Shown in pieces: positions 1-9,162 of a stretch of DNA of 64,000 nt; positions within the stretch are counted from its first letter, which is position 1, and each line of letters opens with the position of its first letter. The position numbers and the translations under genes were made by a program. Where the stretch lies: positions 385,279 to 449,278 of the forward strand of contig NZ_JACYIZ010000002.1 in the NCBI RefSeq assembly GCF_015352975.1. Direction: 5' to 3'. A model generated the notes under the pieces. The model searched no databases. It saw only the letters and a list, made by a program, of their open reading frames with translations, and had not been told where the DNA came from. This stretch comes from Aestuariimicrobium ganziense (lineage in GTDB: Bacteria > Actinomycetota > Actinomycetes > Propionibacteriales > Propionibacteriaceae).

Positions 1-78
1 ATTGGTGCGGGAACTCGATCTTGGTGCGGGGGAAGGGGTGGGTGACTCCCACTCCGCTCTGGGGCTGGGCGGCACAGG

Positions 79-1470
79 TCAGTCGTCGTCGCGGGCCTCG
101 GGCACCTCGTGGGTCATCGGCAGCAGGCCGGCCCGGTGCAGCGCCGGGTCATCCACCGCGAACGAGCGGACGCGTCCGCCCGGGGCGTGCCGGGTCTCGA
201 ACCGCACGGTGACCCGGCCGTGGCCGGCACCCCAGACCCAGCCTCGTCCGTGCTCGTCGTGCTCCACCTCGACACCGGGTGACCAGCCACCGCCCCGGCG
301 TCGTCCGAACGGGCCACCCACGTGCTCGACCGGCTCCAGCCCGGCTCGCTCGGTGGTGGTCTCGTCGACTCCCTCGACCTGCTTCGACTCGGGTCCCTCC
401 AGGTCGAACAGTTCCTCCTGGGCAGCCATCGTGAACCCGGACAGCCCCAGCCCGAGCAGCCGCACCCCCTCGCGAAGGTCGAGGTGGCGCAACAGCGAGA
501 TCGCCACCGCGGCCACCCGCTCGGGCTGGTCGGTGCCGCCAGCGAGGGTGCGCGACCGCGTCCAGGTGGTGAAGTCGCCCAGGCGCACCTTGATCGTCAC
601 GGTCCGCGCGAAGGTGCCATGTCGCCGCACCCGGGCGCAGACCAGGTCGGCGTCGGCGACCAGGATCCGCTCGAGGTCGGCTCGGTCACGCAGGTCGTGC
701 TCGAAGGTGTCCTCGACCGAGATCGACTTGGTTTCGCGGTCGCTGGACACCTCGCGGTCGTCACGGGCGAAGGCAAGCTCGCGCAGCCCGTGACCCCAGG
801 ACTGGCCCAACTCACGCAGCAGTTCACCCTCCGAGGCGTTCTGCAGGTCACGCACCGTCTGCAGGCCCAGCCGCTGCAACTTCTCGTGGGTGGCCGGCCC
901 CACGCCGGGAATCGCCCGCACCGACATGTCCGAGATCACGTCGAGTTCGGTCCCCGGCTCGATCACCCGCACGCCGTCGGGCTTGGCGAGTTCGCTGGCC
1001 ACCTTGGCCATGAACTTCGAGGTGCCGATGCCCACCGAGGCGGTCAACCCCTCGGTGCGCACGGTCAGTTCGGCACGCAACGTCTCGGCCAGTTCGACCA
1101 GCGCCTCGGACGACGAGCAGTCCACTCCCCCGGCCGCGAGGTCGACGAACGCCTCGTCCAGACTGAGCGCCTCCACCTTGGGCGAGAGTTCTGCCAGCAG
1201 CGCCATGACGATCCGGCTGGACTGGTGGTAGGCGTCGAATCGTCCCGACAGGTAGGCCGCGTACGGTGCCCGACGCCGGGCCTCCGACATCGGCATCGCC
1301 GACCGCACCCCGTGCACCCGGGCCTCGTACGACGCGGTCGAGACCACGCCTCGTCCGCCCAGGCCGCCGACGATGACGGCACGGCCCTTCAGCGAGGGCT
1401 TGTCACGCTGCTCGACCGCGGCGAAGAACGCGTCCAGGTCGAGGTGCAGGATCGAAGCCTGCGCGCGCAC
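79..1470 (-). CDS. dinB: DNA polymerase IV (Y-family translesion polymerase)
   Basis: Y-family polymerase that copies past damaged bases without proofreading. The N-terminus reads [19 protein letters not shown], with the first metal-binding Asp pair, and SLDEAF near residue 103 is the second catalytic acidic motif. A helix-hairpin-helix stretch ([12 protein letters not shown]) and the little-finger domain follow. At 463 residues it is longer than E. coli DinB (351) because of a C-terminal tail of about 100 residues that I do not recognise. It is the last gene of an rph-rdgB-thyA-folA-dinB run, starting 3 nt after the folA stop. Identification is secure from the motifs. Confidence 0.95.
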   Translation of the reverse strand: MRAQASILHLDLDAFFAAVEQRDKPSLKGRAVIVGGLGGRGVVSTASYEARVHGVRSAMPMSEARRRAPYAAYLSGRFDAYHQSSRIVMALLAELSPKVEALSLDEAFVDLAAGGVDCSSSEALVELAETLRAELTVRTEGLTASVGIGTSKFMAKVASELAKPDGVRVIEPGTELDVISDMSVRAIPGVGPATHEKLQRLGLQTVRDLQNASEGELLRELGQSWGHGLRELAFARDDREVSSDRETKSISVEDTFEHDLRDRADLERILVADADLVCARVRRHGTFARTVTIKVRLGDFTTWTRSRTLAGGTDQPERVAAVAISLLRHLDLREGVRLLGLGLSGFTMAAQEELFDLEGPESKQVEGVDETTTERAGLEPVEHVGGPFGRRRGGGWSPGVEVEHDEHGRGWVWGAGHGRVTVRFETRHAPGGRVRSFAVDDPALHRAGLLPMTHEVPEARDDD

Positions 1471-1473
1471 GGC

Positions 1474-2430
1474 TCAGACCAGCTCGCGCGCCACGCCCTG
1501 GTAGATGGTCTCCGGTTCGCCATCGGGGCCGACGCGATCGTCGAACTTCTCCAGCCCAAGGTCGAGCACGGCCTGGATCGCCTTCGGGTCGTCCTGCCGG
1601 ACGATCACCCGCACCCGCCCCAGCGGGTCGATCCGGTTGACCTCGACCAGGGCCTGCTTGGCCACCTCGACCGCCCACGAGCGGTGCTCGGTCTCGGGGG
1701 ACAGCCGGTGGTGGAAGACCCACACCTTGGCCTTGTTGGGCAGCACGTGGGTGTGCACGCCAGCCACGCCGACGGGGTCGCCGCCCTCGAGGTTGCGCAC
1801 CATCCACAGCCCCAGCCCGTCCTCGAGCCAGTTCTCGTTGTGCTCCTCGAGGGTGTGCTCGGCGCTGATCCGCGACCACGCATCGGCGTCGCCCAGGGTG
1901 ATCGGACGAAGCTCCAGACTCTCGGTACGCACCACCGGGGCATAGCGGACGAAATCAAAACCGTCCCGCTCGTCGCGGGAGATCTCGACCCACTGGTCGG
2001 GGTCGATCTCGGGGTAGTACGCGTCTCCCTCGGGGCTCTGGTGCACCTCGGTGATGTCGAGGCCGGTCACCTTGTCCATGGTCTGGGCATAGATCTCGCC
2101 ACCACCGCCGATGAAGCAGATGTCGCCCACGGCCGACCCGCGGGTGGTGCGGGCCAGGTGGATCGCCTCGTCGATCGAGTGCGCCACCAGCACCCGGGTG
2201 GCGCCGTGGGCCTCGGGGGGCTCCCAGTCGGTGTTGCGGGTCACCACGATCGAGGTGCGGTTGGGCAGCGGGTCGCCGATCTGCTCGAAGGTCTCACGCC
2301 CGAGCACGAGGAAGTGACCGGTGGTGCGCTCGCGGAACCGGTCCCAGTCCTCCTTGATCCGCCAAGGGATCTCGGGGCCGTTCCCGATGACGCGGTTGTC
2401 GGCGACGGCAGCGATGCTGATGACTTGCAT
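1474..2430 (-). CDS. folA: Dihydrofolate reductase fused to a GNAT-like acetyltransferase domain
   Basis: Residues 1-165 are a dihydrofolate reductase, which reduces dihydrofolate to tetrahydrofolate with NADPH. Visible motifs are the start MQVISIAAVADNRVIGNG, IPWRIKEDWDRF with the Asp equivalent to E. coli D27, LGRETFEQIG, and ICFIGGGGEIYAQ for the cofactor. From about residue 168 to 318 there is a second domain (LELRPITLGDADAWSRIS ... VGVAGVHTH ... AIQAVLDLGLEKF) that resembles a RimJ-type N-acetyltransferase. DHFRs are usually about 160-190 residues, so this is about twice the normal length. The gene follows thyA by 9 nt, the usual folate partner that regenerates dihydrofolate. The GNAT assignment is by fold pattern only and its substrate is unknown. 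Confidence 0.9.
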   Translation of the reverse strand: MQVISIAAVADNRVIGNGPEIPWRIKEDWDRFRERTTGHFLVLGRETFEQIGDPLPNRTSIVVTRNTDWEPPEAHGATRVLVAHSIDEAIHLARTTRGSAVGDICFIGGGGEIYAQTMDKVTGLDITEVHQSPEGDAYYPEIDPDQWVEISRDERDGFDFVRYAPVVRTESLELRPITLGDADAWSRISAEHTLEEHNENWLEDGLGLWMVRNLEGGDPVGVAGVHTHVLPNKAKVWVFHHRLSPETEHRSWAVEVAKQALVEVNRIDPLGRVRVIVRQDDPKAIQAVLDLGLEKFDDRVGPDGEPETIYQGVARELV

Positions 2431-2439
2431 GTCACTTCC

Positions 2440-3234
2440 TCAGACGGCGATGGGTGCCTTGATGGTCGGGTGGGGATCGTAGCCCTCGACGGTGATGTCG
2501 GCCAGGGTGAAGGCGTCGATCTGGTCCACCTCAGGATTCAACACCAACCGGGGCAGCGGGCGCGGCTCACGCTCCAACTGGGTGTGCACCTGGTCGAGGT
2601 GGTTGAGGTAGATGTGGGCATCACCGAAGGTGTGCACGAAGTCACCGACCTGGTAACCGCAGACCTGGGCCATCATCTGGGTGAGCAGCGCGTAGGACGC
2701 GATGTTGAACGGCACCCCGAGGAAGATGTCAGCGCTGCGCTGGTAGAGCTGGCAGCTGAGCCGACCGTCGGCGACGTAGAACTGCATGAACGCGTGGCAC
2801 GGGGGCAACGCCATCTCGTCCAGTTGCGCGACGTTCCAAGCGCTCACGATGTGGCGGCGCGAGTCGGGATTGGCCTTGAGCTGCTCGATCACCGTGGCCA
2901 ACTGGTCGACGTGGCGACCGTCCGGGGTGGGCCATGACCGCCACTGGTAGCCGTAGATCGGGCCGAGATCGCCGTTCTCGTCGGCCCACTCGTCCCAGAT
3001 GGTGATGTTGTTCTCGTGCAGCCAGCCCACGTTGGTGTCGCCGCGCAGGAACCACAGCAGCTCACCGAACACCGACCGGGTGTGCACCCGCTTGGTGGTC
3101 AGCAGCGGGAACCCCTCGGCCAGGTTGAACCGCAACTGGTGGCCGAAGACGCTGATCGTCCCCGTACCGGTGCGATCGGACTTCTGCACGCCCTCGTCGA
3201 GCACCCGGCGCAGCAGGTCGTGGTACTGCTTCAC
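2440..3234 (-). CDS. thyA: Thymidylate synthase
   Basis: Methylates dUMP to dTMP using methylene-tetrahydrofolate and releases dihydrofolate for the adjacent DHFR. At 264 residues it has the same length as the E. coli enzyme. The nucleophile is Cys146 in [11 protein letters not shown], followed by the dUMP-binding stretch [20 protein letters not shown] and the C-terminal IKAPIAV that closes the active site. The start overlaps the rdgB stop by 4 nt (ATGA), indicating translational coupling. Confidence 0.97.
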   Translation of the reverse strand: MKQYHDLLRRVLDEGVQKSDRTGTGTISVFGHQLRFNLAEGFPLLTTKRVHTRSVFGELLWFLRGDTNVGWLHENNITIWDEWADENGDLGPIYGYQWRSWPTPDGRHVDQLATVIEQLKANPDSRRHIVSAWNVAQLDEMALPPCHAFMQFYVADGRLSCQLYQRSADIFLGVPFNIASYALLTQMMAQVCGYQVGDFVHTFGDAHIYLNHLDQVHTQLEREPRPLPRLVLNPEVDQIDAFTLADITVEGYDPHPTIKAPIAV

Positions 3235-3899
3235 CGTTCCTCCTTGCGGGGGACGACCCCCTGCACCCCCGCGAGGGTGCCCACCAGTAGCGGAAGCATC
3301 GCATCCATCGCCTGACCGCGGTGCGAGCGGCTGTTCTTGTCGGACGACTCCAGCTCGGCACTGGTGCGTCCGGGCACGTCGTCGGGCAGGAAGATCGGGT
3401 CGTAGCCGAACCCATTGGTCCCGCGCGGTGCGGTGGCCAGTCGTCCTTCCCAGGTGGCGCGGACGACGCGCTCGTCCCCACCCGGGACGACCAGCGCTAC
3501 CGCGGCGACGAACCGCGCCGTGCGGCGCGCGTCCGGCACGCCGTCGACCTGGCTCAGCAGCAGGTGCAGGTTGTCGTCGTCGGAGGCGTCCGCACCGGCC
3601 CAGCGCGCCGACCTGATACCCGGCATCCGGTCAAGGGCATCGACCTCGATGCCGGAGTCGTCGGCCAGCGCCGGCAGGCCCGAACGGGATGCAGCGTCGT
3701 GGGCCTTGATCAGGGCATTCGCCTCGAAGGTGTCGCCGGTCTCGTCGGGCACCGGGGCTCTGGGCAGATCGTCCAGACCGAGCACCGTGACGTCGACGTC
3801 GGATGCCTCGAGCATCGCCTTGAGCTCGGCGAGCTTGCCGGCGTTGTGGGTGGCGAGCACCACAGCAGGCCGGGAGTCGAAGTAGGGCAGGGGCCTCAT
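3231..3899 (-). CDS. rdgB: Non-canonical purine NTP pyrophosphatase, RdgB/HAM1 family
   Basis: House-cleaning enzyme that hydrolyses dITP, dXTP and ITP to monophosphates, keeping deaminated purines out of DNA and RNA. The family signature [18 protein letters not shown] is near the N-terminus, with [18 protein letters not shown] and the C-terminal [10 protein letters not shown] also present. At 222 residues it is slightly longer than typical. It overlaps rph upstream and thyA downstream by 4 nt each, so the three are one coupled operon. The rph-rdgB pair is conserved in actinobacteria. Confidence 0.95.
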   Translation of the reverse strand: MRPLPYFDSRPAVVLATHNAGKLAELKAMLEASDVDVTVLGLDDLPRAPVPDETGDTFEANALIKAHDAASRSGLPALADDSGIEVDALDRMPGIRSARWAGADASDDDNLHLLLSQVDGVPDARRTARFVAAVALVVPGGDERVVRATWEGRLATAPRGTNGFGYDPIFLPDDVPGRTSAELESSDKNSRSHRGQAMDAMLPLLVGTLAGVQGVVPRKEER

Positions 3900-4624
3900 G
3901 CCCCCTCCTGCAGGGCCTCAAGTTGCAGGCGGCGCAGCTCGGCGCAGCCAGCCAGGCCCAGGTCGAGCAGGGTGTCGAGTTCGTCGCGGCGGAACGGAAC
4001 CCCTTCGGCGGTGCCCTGCACCTCGATGAAGTCGCCATTGCCGGCCACCACCAGGTTGAGGTCGGTGTCGGCCGAGGAGTCCTCCTCATAGGCCAGGTCG
4101 AGCATCGGCACGCCGTCGACGATGCCGACCGAGACCGCCGCCACCGAGTCGCGCAGCGGCTCACCGACCAGCGCACCACGGCCCCGCAGCCACGAGACCG
4201 CGTCGGCCAGCGCGACGTAGGCGCCGGTGATCGCCGCGGTGCGGGTGCCGCCGTCGGCCTGCAGCACGTCGCAGTCGATGACGATGGTGTTCTCACCCAG
4301 CGCCTTGGTGTCGACGACCGCACGCAGAGCACGGCCGATCAGGCGCGAGATCTCGTGGGTGCGTCCGCCGATCTTGCCGCGCACCGACTCCCGGTCGGAA
4401 CGGTCGTGGGTGGCCCGGGGCAACATCGCGTACTCGGCGGTCACCCAGCCCTCGCCCGAACCCTTGCGCCACCGAGGCACCCCTTCGGTGACGCTGGCCG
4501 CGACCAGCACACGGGTGCGTCCGAACTGGACGAGCACCGAGCCCTCGGCGTGGTCGAGCCAGCGCCGGGTGATCGTCACCGGCCGCAACTGGTCGGGGGT
4601 GCGTCCGTCGATGCGTTCAGCCAT
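3896..4624 (-). CDS. rph: Ribonuclease PH
   Basis: Phosphorolytic 3'-5' exoribonuclease that trims tRNA 3' ends using phosphate. At 242 residues it has the family length. Family motifs seen are [20 protein letters not shown] at the start, [25 protein letters not shown] around residue 75-98, and [20 protein letters not shown]. It heads the rph-rdgB-thyA-folA-dinB operon. A TAGGGT box ends 7 nt before the ATG, so the mRNA is probably leaderless. Confidence 0.96.
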   Translation of the reverse strand: MAERIDGRTPDQLRPVTITRRWLDHAEGSVLVQFGRTRVLVAASVTEGVPRWRKGSGEGWVTAEYAMLPRATHDRSDRESVRGKIGGRTHEISRLIGRALRAVVDTKALGENTIVIDCDVLQADGGTRTAAITGAYVALADAVSWLRGRGALVGEPLRDSVAAVSVGIVDGVPMLDLAYEEDSSADTDLNLVVAGNGDFIEVQGTAEGVPFRRDELDTLLDLGLAGCAELRRLQLEALQEGA

Positions 4625-4631
4625 GCGGACG

Positions 4632-4637
4632 ACCCTA
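4632..4637 (-). promoter_or_regulatory. -10 box (TAGGGT) of the rph operon
   Basis: Ends 7 nt before the rph ATG at 4624. Confidence 0.5.
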
Positions 4638-4683
4638 CCGGCTGGCGGTGACGAAACGCTCCCTCACCGCCTGCCGTGGCCAC

Positions 4684-5517
4684 TCAGGCGTCGGCGTCGC
4701 TCGAGACCACCAGGTCGCGGTGCTCGTTCATCGCGTCGAGCCGGGCCTGCAGCGACGCGGTGATGGTCTTGTGGGCGTCCGATCCCATGCCGATGAAGCG
4801 CGGCGGGTTGTCCATGTCGACCAGAGTGATGATCGTCTGGGCGGCCTTGGCGGGATCGCCGCCGGTGTTGAGGCTGGGGTTGACGCCCTCGACCGGACGA
4901 CGGCTGCCCGAGGTCTCCATGTAGTCGTCGATCCGGGTCGGCGACTGCTCGATCGAGCGCCCGCCGAACTCGGTGCGAAAGCCCCCCGGCTCGATCAGGA
5001 TCGCGCGGATGCCCAGCGGGGCGACGTCCTCGGCGAGCGAGGCGGTGATGCCCTCGAGCGCGGCCTTGCTCGAGGCGTAGTAGCCCGAACCGGCCAACGG
5101 ACGAGACGCGGCGATCGACGACAGGTTGACGATCGTGCCGCTGCGCCGGGCGCGCATGCCGGGCAGGGCGGCCTTGATCAGGTTGACCGGGCCGAACAGG
5201 TTGGTCTCGAACAGCTTGCGGACGCCGGCGTCGTCGCCCTCCTCGATGGCGGCGCGGTAGCCGTAGCCGGCGTTGTTGACCAGCACGTCGATCGCGCCGA
5301 ACCGTGCCTCGGCCCTGGTGACCGCGTCAACTACCTGGCCGGGGTCGGTGACGTCGAGCGCGACGGCGTGCGCGGTCTCGGGATGGGCGTCAACCAGGTC
5401 CTGCACCGACTCGGGGCGGCGCACGGCCAGCACGACCTGCTCACCGTTGTCGAGGACGGCCTGAGCCAGGGCTCGTCCGAGCCCGGAGGAGGCGCCAGTG
5501 ATCAACCAGGTACGCAT
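4684..5517 (-). CDS. Short-chain dehydrogenase/reductase, classical SDR
   Basis: NAD(P)-dependent oxidoreductase of 277 residues. The N-terminus MRTWLITGASSGLGRALAQ carries the TGxxxGxG cofactor motif, NNAGYG the second motif, and SGYYASSKAALEGI the catalytic YxxxK. An upstream in-frame ATG at 5553 exists, but the start at 5517 has a GAAAGGA ribosome-binding site at a good distance. Substrate is unknown. It sits between murI and rph, 69 nt and 59 nt away, where actinobacteria often have other genes, so it may be a local insertion. Confidence 0.9.
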   Translation of the reverse strand: MRTWLITGASSGLGRALAQAVLDNGEQVVLAVRRPESVQDLVDAHPETAHAVALDVTDPGQVVDAVTRAEARFGAIDVLVNNAGYGYRAAIEEGDDAGVRKLFETNLFGPVNLIKAALPGMRARRSGTIVNLSSIAASRPLAGSGYYASSKAALEGITASLAEDVAPLGIRAILIEPGGFRTEFGGRSIEQSPTRIDDYMETSGSRRPVEGVNPSLNTGGDPAKAAQTIITLVDMDNPPRFIGMGSDAHKTITASLQARLDAMNEHRDLVVSSDADA

Positions 5518-5586
5518 GTGCGGGATCCTTTCGTCGGTGTGGTCACCATTCAACCCGTTGGACGAGAGCGCAGACAGGGATTGGTG

Positions 5587-6405
5587 TTACCCCCGACCGA
5601 CGGGCACCTGTGCCACTTCGTCCACCAGGTCGCCGATCAGGCGTCGTCCCAGTTCGGCGAACCGGCGCGGGTCGCCGGTGGTCAGGAAGAGCCGTTGGCC
5701 GGGGCGTTCGTCCCCCGACAGCAGGTCGAGGTCGGTCAGCGTGCTGAACACCGAGCGGGCGCAGGTGGTGGCGGACGAGACCAGGGTCACGTCCTCGCCG
5801 AGCACGTAGCTGATCACGCCCTCGAGCAGCGGGTAGTGGGTGCAACCCAGGATCAGGGTGTCGCAGCCGGCGGCCTGGATCGGTGCCAGGTAGTCGCGGG
5901 CGACGGCGAGCAGGTCGGGTCCGCCGGTGATGCCGGCCTCGACGAACTCGACGAAGCGCGGGCAGACCGCAGTGGTGAGGGTGACGTGCGGGGCCACGGC
6001 AAGCGCGTCGTCGTAGGCCTGGCTGGTGGCGGTGGCCTGGGTGCAGATCACCCCGACCCGGTCGGTGGCGGTGGCGGCGACCGCGCGACGGGCGGCCGGG
6101 AGCACCACTTCGATGATCGGCACGGCGTAGCGTTCACGGGCGTCGCGCAGCACAGCCGCAGAGGCGGTGTTGCAGGCGATGACCAGCGCCCTCACCCCAT
6201 GGGCGACCAGGCGGTCGAGGCACTCCAGGGCGAACTCGCGCACTTCCGCGATCGGACGAGGTCCATACGGCGCCCGGGCGGTGTCGCCCAGGTAGACCAG
6301 ATCTTCGTGGGGCAACAGGTCGAGCACCGCGCGCGCCACGGTGAGGCCACCGAAGCCGGAATCGAAGATCCCGATCGGGGCCCTCAGGTCGGCTTCGGAA
6401 TGCAT
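5587..6405 (-). CDS. murI: Glutamate racemase
   Basis: Converts L-glutamate to D-glutamate for peptidoglycan stem peptides. In this 272-residue protein the two catalytic cysteines are Cys78 in VIACNTASAAV and Cys188 in LILGCTHYPLLEG; the substrate loop IGIFDSGFGGLTVAR starts at residue 11. The open frame extends upstream to 6762, but a TAGTCT box ending 7 nt before the ATG at 6405 and the family start favour 6405. murI near rph and clpS matches the M. tuberculosis Rv1330-Rv1341 arrangement. Confidence 0.95.
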   Translation of the reverse strand: MHSEADLRAPIGIFDSGFGGLTVARAVLDLLPHEDLVYLGDTARAPYGPRPIAEVREFALECLDRLVAHGVRALVIACNTASAAVLRDARERYAVPIIEVVLPAARRAVAATATDRVGVICTQATATSQAYDDALAVAPHVTLTTAVCPRFVEFVEAGITGGPDLLAVARDYLAPIQAAGCDTLILGCTHYPLLEGVISYVLGEDVTLVSSATTCARSVFSTLTDLDLLSGDERPGQRLFLTTGDPRRFAELGRRLIGDLVDEVAQVPVGRG

Positions 6406-6412
6406 GGCTCGC

Positions 6413-6418
6413 AGACTA
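6413..6418 (-). promoter_or_regulatory. -10 box (TAGTCT) of murI
   Basis: Ends 7 nt before the ATG at 6405 and supports that start. Confidence 0.5.
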
Positions 6419-6539
6419 TCCCCGCGCAAGCATGCGCACCCAGGCACTCCCCCACAGGAGCAGACTGGTGCCATGGCCAAGAAGATCGCCATCCCAGTCG
6501 GACTGGGACTGCTGACCTGCTCGACCAGCCAGGTCGTGC

Positions 6540-6827
6540 TCAGCGCCGCAGCGACAGTTGCACCAGCACCGGACCACGTCGCTGGGACGAGGGTCCAGTC
6601 GCCCCGCAGCCGGCAGTGCCGCCGACCTGGCCTGAGGCGCACGACCCGCAGCCACCGCTGGGGCATCCAAGGGCCAACTCGGTGGCCTTGAGTCGTCCAG
6701 ACCGGCGCAGGTGGTCGATCGCGGCGTCGACCACGTCGCGTGACAGCCCGGTGCGGGCACACACCTCGTCCACGCTGGTCACCCCGGCCCCGAACGCCGC
6801 GAGCACCACGCTGAGTGGCCCGGTCAC
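6540..6827 (-). CDS. feoC: FeoC-like winged-helix protein with Cys cluster
   Basis: A 95-residue protein encoded immediately after feoB. The GTG start overlaps the feoB stop as GTGA, so translation is coupled. The first 50 residues (VTSVDEVCARTGLSRDVVDAAIDHL) look like a helix-turn-helix. Cys55, Cys60, Cys63 and Cys74 (GCPSGGCGSCASG) form the kind of cluster reported to bind an Fe-S centre in FeoC proteins. The likely role is control or stabilisation of the FeoB iron transporter. The reading frame is hidden inside a longer frame that begins in feoB, so automated annotation may miss it or fuse it to feoB. Confidence 0.75.
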   Translation of the reverse strand: MTGPLSVVLAAFGAGVTSVDEVCARTGLSRDVVDAAIDHLRRSGRLKATELALGCPSGGCGSCASGQVGGTAGCGATGPSSQRRGPVLVQLSLRR

Positions 6828-8829
6828 CACAGCAACCTGCCGACCTGGAAGACGACCACGGCTGCGGTCCACGCCACCACCAACTGCATCAGCACCCCGA
6901 ACAGCGTCCAGCGCATGCCGATCTCTCTGCGCTGGGCCGCCAGCGTTGCCACGCAGGGGGTGTAGGCCAGCAGGAACACCATGAAGGCGGCCACCGCGGC
7001 GTGCGGGTGGCCACCGGAACTGATCGTGAAGGCCTGCAGGATCTGCTCCCCCAGCGCCCCGGGGGCGCCACCCGACGGGTCGGCGACGGCGTAGGTCTGT
7101 GCCCAGGAACTGATCACCGCCTCCTTGGCGACGAAGCCGACCACCAGGGCCGAGACGGTCTGCCAGGTGGCGAACCCCGCAGGACCGAACGCCGGAGCGA
7201 CGAACTGGGCGATGCGTCCATAGACCGAGTGCTCGACATCGACGTGGCCGAACGAGGCGCCGGGAACCACGGGGATCGCCTGCAGCAGCCAGACCACGAC
7301 GAACGGTGGCGACGATGATCCCCGAGGCGGTGCGAAGGAACCCTGCGAGCCGCACCCAGGTGACGCTGCCGATCAGCCGCGGGGTCGGGCGTTGGTAGGG
7401 CGGCAGGTCGAGCAACAAGGGATCAGCGCCGAACTTTCGCCACAGCGTGGCCTGCAGCAACTTGCCCACCCCGACCACGAACAGGATGCTGATCACGTAC
7501 ATCGCGAACACCACCGTGCCCGCCCAACGTCCGAAGAACACCGTGCCGACCAGCGCGTACACCGTCAGCCTGGCCGAGCACGAGGTGAACGGGATCAGCA
7601 GCGAGGTGAGCAGCCGCTCGCGAGCGGTCGGCAGGATTCGGGTGGCCGAGATCGCCGGCACGTTGCAGCCGAAGCCAACGACCAGCGGCAGGAATGCCCG
7701 TCCCGGAAGTCCGATCGAGCGCATCAGGCGGTCGGTGACCACCGCAGCCCGGGCCATGTAGCCGGAGTCCTCGAGCAGCGCGAGCAGCGCGAACATCAGG
7801 GCCATCAGCGGGGCGAAGGTGAGCAGCATGCCGACGCCGGCGACCAGCCCGTCGACGACCAGCCCTCCGACCCATGATCCGCCCAAGCCCACCCGGGCGA
7901 ACAGCCAGCGCAGACCGTCGCTGACCGGGCCCGAGAAAAGCCCGTCGAGCAGGTCCTGCAGGGGTGCCGCGACGGTGGTCGTGGTCTGGAACACCAGCCA
8001 CATCACCACGAGGAAGATCAGCGGCCCGAACACCGGTGCGGTCACCCAGCGGTCGACCTTGTCGGTCAGGGTGCGGCGGCGCTCGCCGGTGCGGTGGGTG
8101 GCTGCGGACGACGCGCGGTCGATCAGGGTGAACCGGTCGTCCTCGCGCGCCAGGTCTGCCTCGATCGGCGACAGGTCGCCCGACACCGCGAGATCGGGGA
8201 CGCGCGGTGCTGGGGCGTCCTCGCCGACCAGGCCGGCGACCACGGCGGCCAACTCGTCCAGACCGGTGCGCCGACGTGGGTCGATCAGGACGACTGGCAC
8301 GCCCAGTTCACGCTCCAGGGCGGCGGTGTCGATGGTGATGCCCCGGGTGGCGGCCACGTCGACCATGGTGAGCGCCACCACGACCCGAAGCGGATGCTCC
8401 CGCAACTGGGTGACCAGGTAGAGCCCACGCGCCAACTGCGAGGCATCGACCACGGCGACGGTGACGTCGGGCACCTCGTCGGCGGGCACGTCGAGCAGCA
8501 GTTCGTGGGTCAGCGCCTCGTCCGGGCTCATCGGGTCGAGGCTGTAGGCGCCGGGCAGGTCGATCAGGGTCGTCGGCAACTCGGCGTTGCGCCACACGCC
8601 CCGCGAGACCGACACCGTGGTGCCCGGCCAGTTGCCCATGGTCACCCGTGCCCCGGTGAGCGTGTTGAACAGGGTGGACTTGCCGACGTTCGGCGCTCCG
8701 ACCAGCGCGACCACCGCCGCGTCCGGACCGGCCCCGGCCCCGCCCCCGGCGCCAAGGCAGGTCGACTTCGCCGGCGCGGGGCCGCTGCACCCTGCTCAGC
8801 GGGACGAGGACCGGGCCCGTGGTGGTCAT
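6824..8829 (-). pseudogene. feoB: Ferrous iron transporter FeoB, reading frame interrupted
   Basis: FeoB has a cytosolic G-protein domain and a multi-span membrane domain that imports Fe(II). The main frame (from a GTG at 8714) contains the P-loop GAPNVGKSTLFNTLTG, DLPGAYSL and the membrane core with LPLVVGFGCNVPAISATRI. At about 7304 the frame changes by one extra base (or two missing): IIVAT is followed, in the next frame, by VVWLLQAIPVV and the rest of the membrane domain to a stop at 6824. A second shift of the same sense lies between 8829, where an ATGA overlap with the feoA stop gives the natural start, and about 8757. If translation starts at GTG 8714 only one shift is needed, but the first beta strand would be clipped. 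Either a real pseudogene or indel errors in the assembly. Confidence 0.8.
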
Positions 8830-9080
8830 CGCGGCTCCACGGTCAGTCGGTCGGCGAGCTCTCGTCCCAGGGCGATCCGGGCCTCGGCCACGGCGACCAC
8901 GATCCCCCCGCCGACGGTGCGCTGCACCACCTCGAGGTGGGCGCCACGGCGCAGGCCCAAGGCCGCCAGCCGCCGACAGACCGCCGGTTCCCCGTCGACG
9001 CGGCGCAGCAACACCGGCCGCCGAAGCGGCGCGTGGGTGAGCGCCAGCGCCTCATGGGGATGCCGGGTCGAGTACTCCAC
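8826..9080 (-). CDS. feoA: FeoA family SH3-like protein
   Basis: Small cytosolic partner of the FeoB transporter, about 84 residues, first gene of feoABC. The FeoA core RRLAALGLRRGAHLEVVQRTVGGGIVVAVAEARIALGRELADRL is visible in the second half. An alternative GTG lies two codons upstream at 9086. I prefer 9080 because TAGTGT (9087-9092) ends 6 nt before it, the spacing seen at many other starts here. The stop overlaps the feoB start (ATGA). A palindrome at 9109-9126 covers the expected -35 region and may be the regulatory site. Confidence 0.88.
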   Translation of the reverse strand: MEYSTRHPHEALALTHAPLRRPVLLRRVDGEPAVCRRLAALGLRRGAHLEVVQRTVGGGIVVAVAEARIALGRELADRLTVEPR

Positions 9081-9086
9081 AGGCAC

Positions 9087-9092
9087 ACACTA
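9087..9092 (-). promoter_or_regulatory. -10 box (TAGTGT) of feoA, probably leaderless
   Basis: The hexamer ends 6 nt before the GTG at 9080 and abuts the alternative GTG at 9086. No convincing -35 was found. Confidence 0.5.
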
Positions 9093-9108
9093 GGAGCCGC
9101 ATGACTAT

Positions 9109-9126
9109 GCGCACCAGCGGGTGCGC
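9109..9126. promoter_or_regulatory. Palindrome at the feoABC promoter, candidate operator
   Basis: GCGCACC and GGTGCGC form a perfect 7-bp inverted repeat around AGCG. It lies about 17 nt upstream of the feoA -10 box, where a -35 element or operator would be. It does not resemble the AT-rich DtxR/IdeR iron box, and on the minus strand it is not followed by a T run, so it is a poor terminator for the upstream DUF2017 gene. A regulatory role is inference. Confidence 0.4.
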
Positions 9127-9162
9127 CTATTTGGACAACGCCCGCGTTTCGTAATCTCCCGA

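Noticed and set aside
3..31. Two copies of TTGGTGCGGG at the window start
   Set aside because: Only a 10-nt direct repeat next to the window edge; no gene or structure could be tied to it.
322..2937. 871-residue plus-strand open frame across dinB, folA and thyA
   Set aside because: Composition is that of a shadow frame (His/Gly/Gln-rich) and it is antisense to three clear genes.
6473..6691. Small plus-strand ORF starting MAKKIAIPVGLGLLTCSTSQ with an AGGAG upstream
   Set aside because: It overlaps feoC antisense for most of its length and the second half is Arg-rich shadow sequence.
4648..6984. 778-residue plus-strand open frame across the SDR, murI and feoC
   Set aside because: Antisense shadow of recognised genes.
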